A stretch of DNA of 64,000 nt from Atherinomorus stipes (Eukaryota > Chordata > Actinopteri > Atheriniformes > Atherinidae): positions 310,001 to 374,000 of the forward strand of contig JALJCO010001224.1 of assembly GCA_023101725.1 (NCBI GenBank), given 5' to 3'. The position numbers and the translations under genes are program-made. Below the pieces are notes generated by a model that saw only the letters and a list, made by a program, of their open reading frames with translations, searched no databases and was not told the origin of the DNA. Position 1 is the first letter of the stretch. Each line of letters begins with the position of its first letter. This document shows, in pieces, positions 50,094 to 62,273 of this stretch.

Positions 50094-52502
50094 TTCAATG
50101 TTAGGTACAGATGCTTTCTGTTGGCAGTTCAGCAGCTGGAAAACAGCCTTTCAGCTACTGGGCGTAATGTAATTTCCTGAATCATTTCCCTCAAAGGTGC
50201 TGCTGCTTTTTCAGCTCTGTTGGTAAAATACACACAAATCTGGACGACAGATTATTATATTATATTATAACTTTGCTCTTTAGGGAAAGAAAGTACAAAT
50301 TTTCACGCAACTCAAAATACTGTCATATGTGTTCATTTAAGATGCTTCAGTCGTTAAAGATAAATGAAGAAGCAGCAGCAGAGAAGTAATTAGTGTAGTT
50401 TTCATCAGTTTTAAATCAGAAACTCATAACACATGTTGTGTATGTGCTGAGAGTGTGAAAGGACATGCTTACAAGCTGTTTACACTTTATCCAGCTTTGG
50501 ACTGGGTAGCAGGGATGGAGGAGGTCAATTTACTTAACCTTATCTAATTGAATGTTGTCACTGGATCAAAGGTCGCCACATTCCACACAGTCAGATCAAA
50601 CATCACACAGCACAATCAAAACAATTGGCTTCCCTGCATCAGTTAATCAGGGGCTTGGGGTTTTATTCTCACAAATTAGAGGGGATAATGTGGAGCCTGG
50701 CTGTGGAGGGCCAGAGCGCGGTCTTTATTATTCACATTTGGATTAGTGTTGTTTAAGTACTTCAGCTATTTTAGCCTCTTCTCTCTTCATGTTTCTGCTG
50801 ATAAGTTAAGAGCTGTTATTCGCTAGATAACCTGTGATAAACAATTCCTGTTTCTGTCTTTTAAACAACTTCCATCCTCGCTCATTGAGACAAACATCAG
50901 TTTGCGGCGGCTCTCTTCATCACACGTCACCGTCTGTCTGCGAGCCATGCTTCTGTCTTTCATCTCCTACTTCTGCCGTCCCGGCCAATGGGATCCATCA
51001 TCTCCTCCTCACATCATTAGAGGTTGGTTACTGATTCATACTCTGCCAGTCCCGGAGTCACATACAGGCTTATGAGAGTTCAAACAAATGCCGATTAGCC
51101 AGTGCAAAGCAGCGCTGAAGTGATCTGACTGGAGTTCTGTACCAGTAGCCAAACCAATATACGTCTCACCGCTTCAGTGGCCATCAGAAAACACTCGGTG
51201 GGCGTGGGAAGGGGATGGGAGCCCATTAGCTTCTTCACAGCTCAGCTGCCGCGGCGCGCCTCCTCTTCTTGTACCAAACCCTCCCTTTGCCTCTCCCCCC
51301 CCCCAACAGACTTTTGCTGCCTTCACTCCCCTCCTAGATGTTCCCAGGCTATGCTGTTAAACAAATCTGTTTGTGTGCACACATTTGGCAAAGCTTTACC
51401 ACACAAGGTTTACAGCAGCAGCTCCTCTGAAGAGTACAGCAGTAGAAGTTGAAGTACAGCAGTGATGCTGGGAAGCAGTATAGAGTGTAGAGGGGGTGAG
51501 AGAGCTCATGCGCTTTGAAATTTCTTTGATGGTGATGGGGAGATTATTACTGGAGGATTGTGTTAAGATGCAATTAATTAAGCTAATGGCTTATTATGTG
51601 AAGGGGGTTTTGGGTGGGACAGCGGTGGCAGTGAGCGGGATTTCTCACAATTCTCACAGAGGAAAATGCAAAGTAATTAACAGAATCAGTCGATAGGAAC
51701 CAGACTGGGGGAGTTGGGGGGTTCAGAGAGGCTCAGTCAAGAAAGGAATGTAGCGCTCACAACCTGCTCTGATGTGGTCTTCACTTATTCCACGGGTTTA
51801 CTCTTATACACTCGTTTTCACGTAGAGGAGAACAGAAGACTCATTAGGAACAATTACATGATGAATAAGCTTCTCCGATGTTAGAACAGTTTTACCAAAC
51901 TATGTTTGTTAGATCAAAATGACCTTCAAGTCCACCTGGTTCATGTGTGGTGAGCCACATGCAGCCCAAAAATGTCTAATGGCCAGACTGAGAGTGCCTG
52001 GAGATAATTTCACACCCAGCAGCGTAGATATTTGCAAGACAATCCGTTTTCTACGCGTCTGCAGTCCTTCACAGATAGAGTTAAACGCTGCAGTCAGATT
52101 ACATGCCCATTCTGGATGTCCAGTATTATCAGCCTACTGATATAATTGGCCGATATTGGCATTCAAATTTGCTATTGGAAAAGATTGGTATCAGTTTTTT
52201 TTTACCGGTATTTTCATTAACGAAATCTCGCAAAAAATAAATTTTTCTGTTACAAGGTTTTACCAGTCACATACAGGTCGATATGAAAAATCCCCAAATT
52301 ATCGTATTTCAGCAAATGTAGTCCATTTTTGGACACTTTGCAGGTATGATTTAAAGGATATCTTTCTTTTTTCAGTCTGGACCTTATTTCTAGGAGTTTA
52401 TTTGTGCATTAACTTACTGAGTCCTTTGTGAGATATTTCGTTAAGTTGCCCTCTGGTTTGCATCAATATAATGGCTGAGCCTCTCTAAGGCAATATCTGC
52501 AG

Positions 52503-53185
52503 TAGGGCTGTGCAATATACTGATATGATATCGCTATATGATATTTACGTGAGAGATATATTTACACATATCGTTTAGTTGTGCAAATTTTTTTGCTTGA
52601 TTTTTTTGTAATGACCCGGCTGCACCTCGACTGACTACAATTGGTGTCATCTGATTATTTAATGAGGGTGGGAAAAAATATCGATACACTGAAATATTGC
52701 GATATTTTGTAACAGAACGATAAAATCTTGCGGTATTTCGCCAAATCTCATGATACTTCGTAACAAAACGATATCTCGTGGGATTCATTAGTGAAATAGA
52801 TCAATACCACATTTTAAAATATAGATATGGTATTGGCATATGAAAATATTGTGATATTTCAGTGTATCAATATTTTTTTCCTTGCCCTATTATTTAAACT
52901 GTCTGGAAGACAATCCTCCCTAAGACTTTTACTAAGAAATCATAAAAACCAGCCAACTATCTTCAATTACTTCGATTTAACAAACATTTCAAACCAGTGT
53001 TTTGTCGGTTCCATCACTGCAGTGGAGCGATACCTTTAAGCCAAACATGTTTCAATACTAAAAAACAGGTGTTTGATATGAAATGAAACTTTCAGACAAA
53101 TTAGGGTTAAATTCTAGTATATATCGTATATCACCATCTAAAATAGATATATCGTGTTATATTTGGTCCATGTCGCCCAGCCCTA
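52503..53185. mobile_element. hAT-like MITE, TAGGGCTGTGCAATA type, with nested palindromic MITE
   Basis: Left TAGGGCTGTGCAATATAC and right tggtccatgtcgcccagccc then ta. A TCTCGCGAGA-family palindrome (about 52665-52890, 'gggtgggaaaaaatatcgat') is nested inside. The flanking 8-mers do not match, so the duplication is lost or the ends are misplaced. A further fragment of the palindromic family lies at 53243-53400. Confidence 0.55.
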
Positions 53186-54664
53186 CCTTTAAGTTCTTGA
53201 TGTTTAGTAATGACTGGACACCAGTTATTTATGTCATTTCTAGGGGTGTGAGAAAATATCGATATGCTGATACATTGCAATATTTTATGTTGCGATATGT
53301 TGACATTAAATAATCACTGTATTGATATTTGTACTAATGAAATCTTGTGAGGTCTTGTTGTCCCATTACAAAATCTCACTAGATTTCGTTCCATTAGCAG
53401 CAGTCCAGCATGCAGAAAAGTCCCTGTTATTGTAGAAGAACTTCATATCCCAGCATTCCTTTCAGAGTCAGGTGACTACGGTGCAGCTGCTGCTACAGAC
53501 TGACTTGTTTTGAAGCTGCTGATAATATGTCTGGTTTTAAGTTGTTGGTTCAGTTACCAAGTTGTCAGAAACATTATAATCAGCCACATGTTGGCTAATA
53601 CCTGCTAGTATCTGATATCTGGCAGCCAGATGTCCAAAATGAACTCCTCTAGCTGAGTTAAGGCTATTTTAGGATCTTTGCTCTCAGAGCAGAGTATAGT
53701 TGTACTTTTTCAAAACATGAGAGATACAACTCCCAGTTGTCTGCACACATCGGCACTGGTTGATATCAGATATCAGAAATTAAGAGTTGGACAATATCAG
53801 ATATCATGCATGGAAACAGTGTTGCAAACTCATTTTTCCTGCTGTTTAACTGCATTTGTGATGTGCATGCATTACACTGGTTTGTTTAAAAACTGCAGGT
53901 CATGTCTGCATACTGATGATGCTTCGCAGAGAAGCACTGAGCTGTTTTATAGGCTCTAAGCTCACATTCATTCAGCTGATATATTTATTGATTCCAGTGT
54001 TTACATCCAGACTGCACTAACCTTGGTGCCACAGCGTGACTGAGCTGATTAAGTTCAGGTCTCGTAGATAATGGTCAGAGGGAGTGGGGCTCAGTAGCCT
54101 GGTTTGCATCAACTGATCCACCGTGTTGTCTACTGCTGACCTGGGACTCCAGGGTCAACCCTAATGAATCTCTTACCATTGAAAGACCACAACTCTTCTT
54201 GTTATTTTGCTGCCTTATTTTCTGACCAGTGATGCTTATGATTTTGTTTTCATCTTTTATTCTGCTGTTCGTCCTCTCTCAGTACTCTGGTCTTCACCCT
54301 CCCTCTCTTTTCATCATCTTTAGCTCGTACGCTTTCTTTTTCCTCGGACCTCAGAATTGATCCAGGCCTCCCAACCCCACTTAACCTCGCTGCACTCTGC
54401 CAAGCTGGGCAGGAATGTTAATGGAAGCCGTCAGTGGGAGCTCCAACTAGGCCATCATCTCCTGACAGATGCTCTGGCCCAGCCAGAGTTATGGTCTTCT
54501 GGTTGAGGAGAGCCCCGTGCTCCCTTGGCCCTCTCAGCCTCTTCTTGTAATCTGAGCTCAATATTATTTAGGGCCATTGCAAGGCCTTGTAACTGGTCAT
54601 CTTCAGCTTACCTAACTTTTATTGCCAGTTGTCTTTCTCTGACACTGAGCACCATTATTTGCTG

Positions 54665-54684
54665 CCCCCCCCCCCCCCCCCCCC
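54665..54684. repeat. Poly-C tract
   Basis: About 20 consecutive C residues, the longer of two poly-C runs in the window. Confidence 0.95.
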
Positions 54685-55589
54685 TTTCTCAGACCAGAAA
54701 CTAGAAACTGCCCATTGAAAATGCAGCCATGAGCTTAATTTCCTAACTTGTATGCAGTTGATTTCACACAAAGTGAAGTCACATTTGCAGCCTCTTCAAT
54801 CTGTTTACTTTTCTTTCACCTTTCGTAACTCAAACCTGTGTTTCAAATGCATTTCTCTTCCCTCTAACCTTATCAGCAGCATCAGCACTCTTAGGTTACC
54901 AGTGCCCTTTGCTTCTCTGGGATTTCTTTTATACTTAGAGGACAGAAAGGCCTAAAATGAGCTCCGCCAAGGCTTGTCATATGTTTTTCTTGATTAATAT
55001 TATGGCACTGGAGAAGAATGGAGAGAAAGAAAGGAGAAGTGGAGATATAGCACATTTATTACCACAATTAATAGAACATTTTGCCAGGAAATCTGATCCA
55101 GTGTTTTGAAAGCTGTGGCTAATGTGCTTCTGTACCCGCACTGTTAACGATCAGGCTACACAAACCGTCTGGACCCAGATGAGACTCGACACTCTGCCTA
55201 CGGGCTACATCTTCAGGTTGCAGACTCGGCTCCAGGGTCTCATGCCTCGGAGCCCCGTCAGCTCCGTGGGTGACGGCACTAATAAGGTCCCGCTCCTCTG
55301 GCATGCCTGGGAAAAGCAGGCAGGACCTTTGACACAGGTGTCACCCAGTATGATTGGGTGGTTGCACTTGAAGTGACTGGTTCCTGAATGTGTCCACACA
55401 AATGAAAGTGTTTGGAGATCATATTTGTCTCAGCAGGTTAATTTCAGACGAGTATAATGTGCGGGTTGACTACGAGGTGTTCTGTATCCAAGATGTTACA
55501 GATGTGGTTTTTATTGCTTTTTGTTCCACTGAGGAGAAATACGAATAAAACCTCAACATGCACGTACAAAAATTAACTAATTGCTAGAG

Positions 55590-56375
55590 ATGCAATATCC
55601 GATCCGATAGCTGGATATTGGCTCCAATACTGACAAATTATCTGGATCGGATATCGGATGAATGTGGCCGATCCAGCATTCTGATCCAATCATATTTGTT
55701 TTTCTTAAAGCGACTTGAGGCAAGATTAAGAAATGAAACTCGCGACTGCTGCGACTGGCGCTTCAGGTAACTGCAGCCACGAGCCAAGCCATCACGGGAG
55801 CACAAACTGAAGCTATAATGTTGTTTACTACGCTTTTTCTTCCTAGTTACACTTTTTAGTGTCTTTCAGTTGATCTGGATTGTTTGCTGACGGCAGAAGA
55901 ATCCATAACTGTCGCTTACAGTGTTTGAATTTACCGTGACCGTCTTCTTCCTGTATCAAAACTGCAGATGTAGCGTCATTTGACGTCACGTCCGCAGGGC
56001 AGCGCGGGAAATTCAGCCACCGGATTGTTGCGCATTTTGCAGCACACAGCCTGTTCAAGGCAACGGAGAGAAACATGGGTGGAAACGTTATTTTTGGTAT
56101 TTAGCGCTTCATCATCCATTAGTATTTAAAAAAACGGACATGCATGTTTGTTTGTTTTTTAAATTCCTGCCTCTAGTCCCTTTAACATCATGATAAATGT
56201 TCACTTTGTTTTTTGTAAATAAATTATATTTAGTACATTTATACCTGTGTTCATTTGATACCTTTTTTAACAAGGCAAAATTTTTATGTCAAGCCTGATG
56301 CTTTCACTCACATGGTGAGCTATACTGTTCATTCATTCAACAGAATTGGATCAATATTGGGTATTTGCCGATACA
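55590..56375. mobile_element. DNA-transposon relic, GATCCGATAT type
   Basis: Left 'agagatgcaatatccgatcc' and right 'ggatcaatattgggtatttg' carry the inverted, 'gatccgatat'-rich ends of a family common in fish. The internal 55840-56076 part is GC-richer and free of recognised coding sequence. Confidence 0.45.
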
Positions 56376-57249
56376 CTCAGCCCAAGTGTCATATATATAT
56401 GACCCAAGTATATATATATAGATAGATGTAACTTCTATCCTTCGTATATACTAAGGACTCTGATTTATATGGGTGTAATTTCTGATAAAGTTAAACTGAC
56501 TTAATTATTTATCACATTTTTTTTGTCTTTTTTTTAAGCCCAATGGTTCTTTTAAGATTCTTCATGTTAGCAGAAACTTTATTTACACCACATAAGTCAT
56601 GTGCAACAGTGAATCGAGTTAGAATAACTGGGATTGTGTGTGTGAACAGAGAAGAGGAGGAAGGATAGCTTGTGACAGATAACATGAGTGGAGGATGTGA
56701 AGGCTGCTGATTGACTGCTGAATGAGTCTGCTCTGTTTTAAAGTGTCATGCAAGGCTGTGATTATGGACAGGCAGGAGATCCCCGTCCAGGTGGAGACAC
56801 TAAATTCAGCCTGCTTCAGCACTCAGAGGGGTAGATGAATTGTCTACATGTGTGGTGCTCTGCGTGCAGTAGGTCAGCCTTCACAGCGGCCTGTTACCAC
56901 ATCCAGGAAAGCTGATATGAATGTGAGCTTGTTCCCTACAAATCATCTGAGATGTAGCTGCTGGATTGTTTTTCCATTTAGAAATTCCTCACCATCATTT
57001 CTGATAAAAACAAATCAGGATTTGGTTTTGCTTCTGTTCAACATGAGTAAATATGGAGTCCAAGGAGAGTTGACTCTGACTCTTAATATAAGATGATTAA
57101 ATAATGCGTGGCCATGGGGTAACATCTTATGGCCGTGCCTGTGATGAGTCGCAGCTAGTGATGTGGCTACGGGGGATTTGATTCAACCTCTAGAAGATGC
57201 CCAGTGGAAGATGAACTCGCTGTGGAAACTCACCTGAATGGGCCAGATC

Positions 57250-57770
57250 ATTCGAAGGGCAGAGACACACCAGACAGACTGCCAACCGTCGTGGTCTTCG
57301 GCAGAAAATGGGGTCAGGCTGATCAATTGGCTTCAGTCTCGCCGACAGGGTGAGAAAAGTGCCCAAGAACCATCCAGCTGACTCCAGACCAAGGCGTACC
57401 TTCGCCACAACTGCAGTCAGCGCTGATCTATATGTGGCCCCAAAAACTGCAAATGACGGACCATTTCTCAAGACGAAAACGCGTGAAAGCTGCTGCTGTT
57501 GTTGTTAGCAGAGAGCAAGGACTGCTAGCAAAGGTCCGATGTGTGCGAGTTTGCATAATGTCCGCTCTTCATCTGGTTTGTTTACCTTCACTTTGGGTCT
57601 TCTCGTTTGCTGATTTGCCGGCAAGGTCAAGCTTCCTCCATTATGATTGGAACGCCGACTGTGTTGGCGACGACTGCGAAGTCACCAAACTGACTCACGA
57701 CCTTGACTTCAGAAGACTCCACGACGACACCAGACAGCCGAAAATCGGCCCGGTGTGTTTCCGCCTTAAC
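57250..57770. mobile_element. Possible TIR element, AGGGCAGAGACACACC type
   Basis: 'agggcagagacacaccagac' at about 57257 faces 'ccggtgtgtttccgcctta' at about 57751, an imperfect inverted pair. The body is GC-rich with several 'cgccgac'/'gtcggcg' type motifs and chance frames on both strands (122 codons + at 57432, 93 codons - at 57190). No transposase signature and no target duplication was seen. Confidence 0.35.
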
Positions 57771-58897
57771 TGGACCAAACCAGTCTGGGCTGCTCAGTGA
57801 AAATGGGGTTTAAGTTATCTGCTTTTGCTCGTTTATATCAGCTGTATCAACACACTGATCTAATTCTCATTTTTCTGAGATTAATTGTAATGTTATGTGA
57901 CTGCTCCATTGTCCTCTGCATATTTTTCACTTGTCGTCACTTAACCGCTTGTTACAAATCATCAACGATCAAAAGAAACACTTTCATCTATGCAGACACG
58001 CTCATGCTGAATGATGCTTGGGTGGAAAACTCCACAAATATATTGTGCTTTGAGTGTATTTATGAGTACAAGTGGATTTAGACTGAAACTTGGCTGAGAT
58101 TATTTGCTTCTCTTTCATAACATTATCATCAAATCTTTCTCAGCTTTTCGTCCCTTTCTGCATCTGACCAATAAAGCCTGTTTGAGTCGCAGTCTAAATG
58201 AGCAAGGCAGCAAAGTGCTGCGTGACAGAGCCCTCAGAAGGTGGAGGGGTCCTATAGTGGCCTAATAAGCTGGGCTAATCTGTAAACCCTGCAATGGCCA
58301 ACACTCTCCCACAACTTTTGCCACCTCCAGTGTGTTGGCGACAGCATTTCAGCGCCACTGCTTCTGGATCCCTCTTAGCCTCTGGGCCAGTCAGCCAGTC
58401 GCCCCGTCAGTCCAATCTGCCCAGTCCGTCAGTTCTGTTCAAGAGTCTCTTTAATTCCTGTTGATTAACGTGTCAAAGGTCACACCGTCGTGCTTTTCCA
58501 CATCGTGTTGGGGGGGATCTTATCACAAAGTCACATGATGACCCACTAGAACTGTAGACTTGCATGAGTGAAGCTTTACATGCACAACTGCAGGACCTAC
58601 TTTACCTTACCTGCTTAAATTCAATCCAAAGATTAGTGGATCATCTCTTTATGACATTCATTCTCATAAATACATGCTTTCTGATGCCAGCCTTGCAAAC
58701 TGAGATGCTTTTGTACTTCACAACATTTTAGCTTTAAAATCATTCAATAAATAAAAGCTGGATTGAATTGGAGTGAGGTGAACCAACATCAGTAAAAGTC
58801 ATTACCGTGCCCCAGAAGATCCAAAAACTGGAGGAAACAATAAATTTTGCCCCCATTTATGCTCATTTTCATGCCAGCTGCTTCAGCTCTTGACTTA

Positions 58898-59032
58898 GAA
58901 TAGACCAATACATCGGCTGGCCGATACTTTAGGCTGATATTTGCATTTTTTGCACGTTGGGTGTGTTGGCTGATACCCAACCTTGGCATAATTTAATAAG
59001 ACATAGGCATCTATATAGGCAGCAGTGTTATA

Positions 59033-59074
<42 letters not shown>

Positions 59075-59502
59075 GTACAGTTGTCCTCAGTTATTTGTAC
59101 CCTCCAATTAAAGAAAAGGTCAAATTCACAACGGTTATTTAAAATAACAGGAAACTAAAGAAACAATAATACTAAATAAAAATTTACAAAATCATAATTT
59201 AGTGAAATGATAATTCTTTTGACTTGTAGTTGGAAATAATAATTTTTTAAAGAAACTGTCCAAGACACATTAGTGCACCTTTCCCATCAACAGTGGACCA
59301 ACATACCTGTTAACAGGTTTTGAAGTCTTTTTGAACATTAGAGAAAACACCATTTTTGTTTTTAATATTTCTTGCGAACCACAACTCAAAATCAACGTGT
59401 TGATTTTCATAGAATTTTTATTTTTGACTTTTTCATATTTTTTAGTCCTTCTTTACTGGGAGGGTATGAATAATTTTGAGGATGAGCGTGTGTGTGTGTA
59501 TG

Positions 59503-59568
<66 letters not shown>

Positions 59569-59837
59569 CACTTATTTTTATATATTCATTACAAGTTTAA
59601 TGTTTCTATTAAATATATATTTACAAGTGCACTGTTTCTCTTTTATATATTTATTTTAAGTGCTTTGTATGTTTTTTTTTTATCTTAGGAGTTTTCAAAA
59701 TTACTTTTTATTGTGTCCTTCATTATATTAATTTTGGGGCCAATAGCAGTATCCCAAATATCAGCAGGTTGTATTGATCATCGACTGATGAGAAAATATC
59801 GGTATCAATATCCACCGTAAAATATCAGTATCCCTAC
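58898..59837 (-). mobile_element. GGGATCGACCGAT-family relic with internal mariner-like insertion and AT microsatellites
   Basis: Shared blocks on this strand: 'ggctgatatttgcatttttt', 'gttgggtgtgttggctgata', 'tcattatattaattttgggg', 'ctgatgagaaaatatcggta'. A mariner-like element (59077-59490) splits the AT core, leaving AT runs at 59037-59072 and 59512-59570. The arrangement equals that of 13836-16556 in opposite orientation. Confidence 0.55.
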
Positions 59838-59953
59838 TGGCGACTGTTATGCGTGTCCACGCTTCTTGTTTTGTGACCTCTAACCTCTGACGACCTGTCA
59901 GCCGGCTGCCTGCAGGGACATGCTCACACCGCTGTTAACACCTTCCTTATCAG

Positions 59954-60102
59954 CCACCAGTGCTTCTCTCTTATCAGAAACCCTCTCAGGAGCTTCCTCT
60001 GTGGCCGCAGGGAGGCCATACCTGAAGCAAGAGATGCACCCTGCAGAGAAGCAGCGGGGCAAATGGCTCACTGCATCTACAGATGTAGAATCACAGCTTT
60101 CT
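59954..60102 (+). CDS. bltp1: Exon E of BLTP1-like gene (internal coding exon, start ambiguous)
   Basis: Coding exon of 149 nt, phase 1 in and phase 0 out. The donor TTTCT|gtaagc at 60103 is good. I chose the acceptor 'aacaccttccttatcag' because the G from exon D plus CC gives Ala and keeps the frame; a branch-point-like 'ctgttaac' lies 20 nt upstream. A second equally good acceptor, 'tgcttctctcttatcag', starts the exon at 59978 in the same phase. A third at 59916 (ctgcctgcag) would need phase 2 and an unseen exon. The frame reads a Ser/Ala-rich LLSETLSGASSVAAGRPYLK, then MHPAEKQRGKWLTAS and DVESQLS. The serine-rich part looks like a disordered loop. Confidence 0.7.
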
Positions 60103-60269
60103 GTAAGCGTCCATTTGTGTTGAACTGTTCTTTCAACAATATGAGGCTCATTCTGATCTCTTTACAACTACAGTAGAGTCTAAGGCAATGGAAGGGTCTG
60201 CATTAATCAGACTGTTTAAAAGAAGATGCCTTATCATGACATTCAACAGATCCACTCAGCAGGTGCCCA

Positions 60270-60415
60270 CACAGTAGGTGGTGGGGTGAACCTGTGGACA
60301 GAGTCGAGGGGCATTTCATTTATCTAGGTGTGAACACGAGGTCATCTATGCCAGGGAGGGAAAGAACAGCAGGGTGCTGGAGACGCTTGTCAGACAGCTA
60401 CAGTGGGTAGATAGT
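60270..60415 (+). pseudogene. Possible fragment of a LINE reverse-transcriptase reading frame
   Basis: One frame reads EPVDRVEGHFIYLGVNTRSS. This recalls the 'V..V..F.YLGS' block found after the catalytic region in RTE- and L2-like reverse transcriptases. The frame is short, ends at a stop near 60405 and has no neighbouring LINE sequence. The match is weak and may be chance. Confidence 0.25.
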
Positions 60416-60451
60416 CCCACTCCAGCCTCCGTTATGAAGCACAGCTCACCT

Positions 60452-61162
60452 TTAAGGGGAGAATTTACAGGCAAAAACATTTTTTCATCACCTGGTCAAT
60501 TTTAGGATTTTCATGTTTTTCCCCTCCTTCAACATGTTTCTACCCCCCGTTGAAAATAAACATTTCAGGGATTTATGTCATGATACTTTGTCTGATGCAC
60601 CCAGATCCCCTCAAAGTGCAGCTAAAGTTGCCGTTTTCTCAGTCTACTGGGGTAAAAAAAATCTCAATTTCAGGAGCACTTACAGAAACCAAACTTAAAA
60701 TTTTTGCTCCTGACTGTATTCTTAAAGTTTTTACTGAAGGATTTTTTGATATCTCATTCACAGCCTGATTTATAGAGCATTTCATCCCAAAAATATGCCA
60801 AAAAATGAGTTTTTACCGGTTGTTGTCAGTATATTCTAAATTGTGAAATGATATCTAGAGATATCCAAAATCCCCTCTGTAAAAACTTTTGACTTTAATA
60901 TGTGGAAAAAATTCAAAAAGAACTTTTAACTGGTTTAAACCTGTGCTTAAATCTTTTTTCCCCTAGAATGTATGCAAATTATCCCATTTTTGGCTATATA
61001 GCACCTCATTTGCATATTTAAACATAAAATCTTAGAAAACTTGCAATACAAAAAATGATTGTCCTAATGTGAGGAATAAACCAGGAAAGTTTCATTGTGA
61101 TACCAGCTAATTACTTTTTTTTTTTTTTTTTTACCCTATTTGCCTGTAGTGTCTCGCCTTAA
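60452..61162. mobile_element. Non-autonomous TIR element, TTAAGGGGAGAATTTACAGG type
   Basis: Left ttaaggggagaatttacagg then caaa; right tttgcctgtagtgtctcgcc then ttaa. These are imperfect inverted repeats. The interior is AT-rich with a poly-T run near 61117-61132 and shows no coding capacity. Confidence 0.65.
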
Positions 61163-62273
61163 TGCTGAATATATGTTGTAGGCTGTCCCCCATGTATCTG
61201 AATACAATAGCAAATATTTATAAGTAGTCCTCTGAACAAAGAGCAAGCTTCTGATTTAAGTACTTGACAGATTTTCTTTGTCACTACTGGATAAATACCA
61301 ATCCTGGATCCTTTAAATAGGTACAAAGAACCACATGCTATGTTATGAATCATATTACACATCGTTCTCCATGTGGAACTGTGCACACAAACGAGCTACA
61401 ACGAAGGCAGAAATGTGATTGATGGTATACTGCTGCAGCAAACTGTCACCGAGTTAAAATTCTGCACTTTATGAAGACTGAAAGTTGAGTCCTGAAACAG
61501 CGGCTTAATAAACACCATTTGGAAGTTGAAGAGCGCGCAGCACCATGGCTGTTTGTGGTCTCCACTTTAATGCTTGTGAGTAATTACAAGCAGCTTTTGA
61601 AGTGAGCACACAAAAATGTTACAGAAAAACCCAGTTACTCTGTGTGGATTCAGGGTAATCATGCAGACACGTTTTAACGGTTTATAACAGCCGTTTCATT
61701 AGTTTGGTTGTTTTTAAGTAATTAATTGTTTTTATGTCACAGATGCATGGCTGTTTTTTCTCTCTTTTTTGTTATTTCTTTCAAAAACTTTCAGAGAAAT
61801 CCATAAAAATCTTTTTTTCTGTGACTTTGAATGGCCCTCTGGCTATAATTTGCCAGGGTGAGATGGGTAATGCAGCATCGGGTGGAGTGAATGTGCTCTG
61901 AGTTGGTTGAAATTGGTCAAAATATTATGGCTCACATGAGTGTGTGTCATTGGGCTCTTTGTGGTTTGCCCCTTGTAAGTTGCCAGTAAAACAGCAAGCA
62001 GAGTAACATGGCAAGGCATGCTTGGACATGTAAGCTGTCACATTTCCCCCCAAAAAGGAAAAAAAAAAAAAAAATTTGACCGTTTGTTTTCTAAGTGTGT
62101 GATAGAAATGAAAATATAGTCCAAAGAGGTGTCTTTGCTAAAAAGATTTTTAAGTTATTCTGATTTAATTCTGTTATTTGTTGCCTTTTTATGTACAATG
62201 CAGTCAATGAAATACAACTAAGTACAAGAACAAGTAGTAATAAGGCAATAAAACAACAAATCTAGTGTCGTCC

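Larger units (their letters stand above)
34741..59953 (+). other. Intron D-E (25 kb)
   Basis: Donor gtagag at 34741; acceptor before exon E. If D joins E directly the phases agree, so no intermediate exon is required. Candidate but unproven exon-like segments lie at 36181-36194, 54355-54500 and 55155-55286. Parts with nothing recognised include 34940-36700, 39510-41430, 42190-44500, 47100-47950, 50100-52140, 54000-54660, 56400-57240 and 57800-58890. Confidence 0.6.

Noticed and set aside
57432..57800. 122-codon + frame
   Set aside because: Overlaps a probable TIR element and a minus-strand frame in the same GC-rich sequence; no domain recognised.
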